Origin: Myxococcales bacterium
GTDB lineage: Bacteria; Myxococcota_A; Polyangia; Polyangiales; Polyangiaceae
DNA length: 64,000 bases
NCBI GenBank assembly: GCA_004193285.1
Contig: SECP01000005.1
Coordinates: 1-64,000, forward strand
Direction: 5' to 3'
This document shows, piece after piece, positions 62,184-64,000 of this stretch. Numbering within the stretch: the stretch's first letter is position 1; each line of letters starts with the position of its first letter. Under the pieces are notes generated by a model that made no database searches, was not told where the DNA came from, and saw only the letters and a list, made by a program, of their open reading frames with translations. The position numbers and the translations under genes are program-made.

Positions 62184-63002
62184 GTGAGACACGTCGTCCT
62201 GCAAGCCGGTCGCTCGGACCGAGAGTACTTCCGAGACCTGTGGCGCTACCGCGAGCTGCTCTACATGCTGGCTTGGCGCGACATCTCCGTCCGCTACCGC
62301 CAAACGCTCATCGGTATTGCCTGGGCCGCGCTGCGGCCGCTCATCGCAACGGTGGTGTTCAGCGTCGTGTTCGGCCGCATCGGCAAGTTCCCTTCCCCCG
62401 GCATTCCTTACCCGGTGTTGGTGCTCAGCGGAATGCTCCCCTGGCAGCTCTTCAGCTCCGCCTTGAGCGAAAGCGGCCGCAGCCTCGTCACGAATGCCAA
62501 CCTGATCACGAAGGTGTACTTCCCTCGCCTGCTCATTCCCGGCAGCAGCGTGATCGCCAGCTTGATCGATTTCGCCATCTCGGCCGTCATGCTGGTGGGC
62601 CTCATGCTGTACTTCGGCGCCGCTCCCGGCTGGCAGATCGTGTGCCTACCGGCCTTCATCGTGCTCGCGCTGATGACCTCCGCGGGCGCCGGCATCTGGA
62701 GCGCCGCGCTTTCGGTGCGGTACCGCGATTTTCTCGTGGTGGTGCCCTTCTTGCTTCAGCTCGGCCTGTATTTGTCGCCGGTCGGCTTCAGCAGCAGCGT
62801 GGTGCCCGCCGAGTGGCGGCTACTCTATTCATTGAACCCGATGGTCGGAGTCATCGACGGCTTTCGTTGGTGCCTGCTCGGCGGGAACGTCCCTCTTCAG
62901 CCGCTACCGTTGGCCGCCTCGGCGGTACTCAGCCTCTTCGTGTTCGTCACGGGCGTGCGCTACTTCCGCAAAGCAGAGCGTGAGTTCGCGGACGTGATTT
63001 GA
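62184..63002 (+). CDS. Polysaccharide ABC-2 exporter permease, Wzm-type
   Basis: 272 aa, GTG start with AGGAAAG upstream. Six membrane segments and the Wzm pattern: LLYMLAWRDISVRYRQTLIGIAWAALRPL, GIPYPVLVLSGMLPWQLFSSAL, NANLITKVYFPRLLIP and LYSLNPMVGVIDGFRW. It exports O-antigen or capsule chains together with the Wzt-type ATPase at 58526-59773, which is encoded on the other strand. Confidence 0.93.
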   Translation: MRHVVLQAGRSDREYFRDLWRYRELLYMLAWRDISVRYRQTLIGIAWAALRPLIATVVFSVVFGRIGKFPSPGIPYPVLVLSGMLPWQLFSSALSESGRSLVTNANLITKVYFPRLLIPGSSVIASLIDFAISAVMLVGLMLYFGAAPGWQIVCLPAFIVLALMTSAGAGIWSAALSVRYRDFLVVVPFLLQLGLYLSPVGFSSSVVPAEWRLLYSLNPMVGVIDGFRWCLLGGNVPLQPLPLAASAVLSLFVFVTGVRYFRKAEREFADVI

Positions 63003-63009
63003 GCGCGTC

Positions 63010-63969
63010 TCAGGCCAGGCCCACGCGCTGCAGAACGCCGCGCGCGGCGCGCAGACAGCCCCTCACCGCGTCGGCAGAGCGCGTCGGCACCGCCAAGACG
63101 AGGAGCGGCGCGAGCAGCTCCGGGCGCCGCTTGGCTCGGGGCGCCACGAACCGTTTGAAGCTCTTCCAATCGTAGGTACCGGCGGCGCGCGCACGCAGCA
63201 TGCGGGCCGGATTTTTCCACGGCTCCACGTCCACGATCCGAGCTCGACGGGCCTCCGCGATCCAACTGAAGGACCAGATGAGCCGCGGCCATTTGTGCAT
63301 CCAGATCTCGAACCAGCGGGGGATCCAGTTGCCAACGCCGTTGCGTATTTTGACCAGCGGCTCACGCAGCACGCGGATAGGGCCAGGAATGCGCGACTGG
63401 AACAGCACCCCGACGTGCGGAAATTCGTAGCCGTAGTAAGCGCGACGCTCGCGCTCGAGCCAGAAGCTGCGCTTCATCACCACGACGCCGATGAACGTCA
63501 GGTGCCAAATGCAATCCGAGAAGAAAGCTTCTGTGTCTTGCGGCGCGTATTGCTCCTGACCCACCGCGGGGAGCCGCCGCTCCTTCTCGAGGACGGTGTA
63601 ATCCTTGTTGTAGACCGCCGCGTCCATGATGAGGACGAGAGGCTGCTCCCGCAGCACCTCCAGCACACGCTCCACCGCGCCGGGAACCAACAAATCATCG
63701 TCGGCGAACAGCCAGATGTACTCGCCGCTAGCCTCTTGCACCGCGCGGTCGTAGTCCGCGTCCAGCCCCGAGTTTTGCTCCGGGCGAATCAGCCGAAGCT
63801 GCGGGTAACGGGTCGCGACCTCGCTCACTACTGCGACTGTCTCGTCCGTGGACGCGCCGTCTACCACGACGACTTCCACATCGGCCCGCGCTTGTCCGAG
63901 GATGCACTCGAGTGTCTCCCCGATCGAGTGCGCGCGGTTTCGCGTGGTGATGCAGACCGAGAGCCGCAC
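63010..63969 (-). CDS. Glycosyltransferase family 2
   Basis: 319 aa, GTG start at 63969. GT-A fold: LSVCITTRNRAHSIGETLECIL, VVVVDGASTDETV, SGLDADYDRAVQEASGEYIWLFADDDLLVPGAV with the DxD-type metal site. The C-terminal 130 residues are basic and not assigned. It converges on the Wzm gene. An open frame ends just before its start (see the entry at the right edge). Confidence 0.9.
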   Translation of the reverse strand: MRLSVCITTRNRAHSIGETLECILGQARADVEVVVVDGASTDETVAVVSEVATRYPQLRLIRPEQNSGLDADYDRAVQEASGEYIWLFADDDLLVPGAVERVLEVLREQPLVLIMDAAVYNKDYTVLEKERRLPAVGQEQYAPQDTEAFFSDCIWHLTFIGVVVMKRSFWLERERRAYYGYEFPHVGVLFQSRIPGPIRVLREPLVKIRNGVGNWIPRWFEIWMHKWPRLIWSFSWIAEARRARIVDVEPWKNPARMLRARAAGTYDWKSFKRFVAPRAKRRPELLAPLLVLAVPTRSADAVRGCLRAARGVLQRVGLA

Positions 63970-64000
63970 TCAAGCTCCCCCGCCCGACCGGCGAGCTTCC
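63970..64000 (-). CDS. Possible 3' end of an upstream minus-strand gene
   Basis: The minus-strand frame is open from the right edge to a TGA at 63972-63970, directly abutting the GTG of the GT2 gene (TGAGTG). Only nine codons (reading EARRSGGGA) are visible, so this is a suggestion from spacing and operon style, not an identification. Confidence 0.3.
   Translation of the reverse strand, partial: EARRSGGGA

Overview
The window is GC-rich, densely coded DNA with many GTG/TTG starts and 1- to 17-nt gene overlaps. It most resembles a myxobacterium (Myxococcota, Polyangia/Sorangium type). Pointers are an AgmX/PglI-type C-terminal domain on a kinase-like protein, IgGFc-binding-type and IPT/TIG lipoproteins, low-complexity Gly/Thr/Ala/Ser lipoproteins, and a full lipoprotein-maturation set. 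This assignment is inference. No rRNA, tRNA, CRISPR array, insertion sequence or phage gene was seen, and no gene-free stretch exceeds 300 bases.

Layout. 1-11 kb: a thioredoxin-like end fragment, a kinase-like membrane protein, and an Mce/Mla-type lipid ABC system scattered over 8 kb (two ATPases, two permeases, one MCE-domain protein). Its first ATPase is translationally coupled to an orphan type III secretion SctJ-like ring lipoprotein. A TIM-barrel isomerase and an outer-membrane-protein/lipoprotein pair lie between its parts on the other strand. 11-33 kb: mostly housekeeping genes: pyrF, an RlmB-type methyltransferase, a NifS-type cysteine desulfurase coupled to a hybrid histidine kinase, a parvulin, lnt, leuS-lptE, a YprB-like nuclease, coaE, folD, lspA-lgt and an MrfA-type helicase. 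33-44 kb: two large surface lipoproteins, a zincin and a helical-repeat protein, cyaY, a thiG-MFS-VanZ-thiE operon and a third, orphan Mla-type ATPase.

44.9-64 kb is a polysaccharide locus. A minus-strand operon carries a PglC-type initiating phosphoglycosyltransferase, a NeuD/PglD-type acetyltransferase, a GT4 glycosyltransferase and a NodB deacetylase. A plus-strand operon carries another deacetylase, three GT4 enzymes, a GNAT-like protein, a polytopic membrane protein, a further GT-B enzyme and a methyltransferase. The rest is a Wzt-type ATPase with a C-terminal cargo-type domain, a C-methyltransferase-type protein, a second methyltransferase, a GMD-like epimerase, a Wzm-type permease and a GT2. 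Together they look able to start, assemble, modify and export a glycan through an ABC exporter.

The most unusual signal is in the Mce/Mla region. ATPase 1 keeps the LSGGQ signature but lacks the H-loop histidine. ATPase 2 keeps the histidine but has a degenerate LGDGM signature. These losses are complementary: a heterodimer of the two would have one consensus and one degenerate ATP site, which fits the paired but different permeases. This is a sequence-based inference that needs structural and comparative testing.
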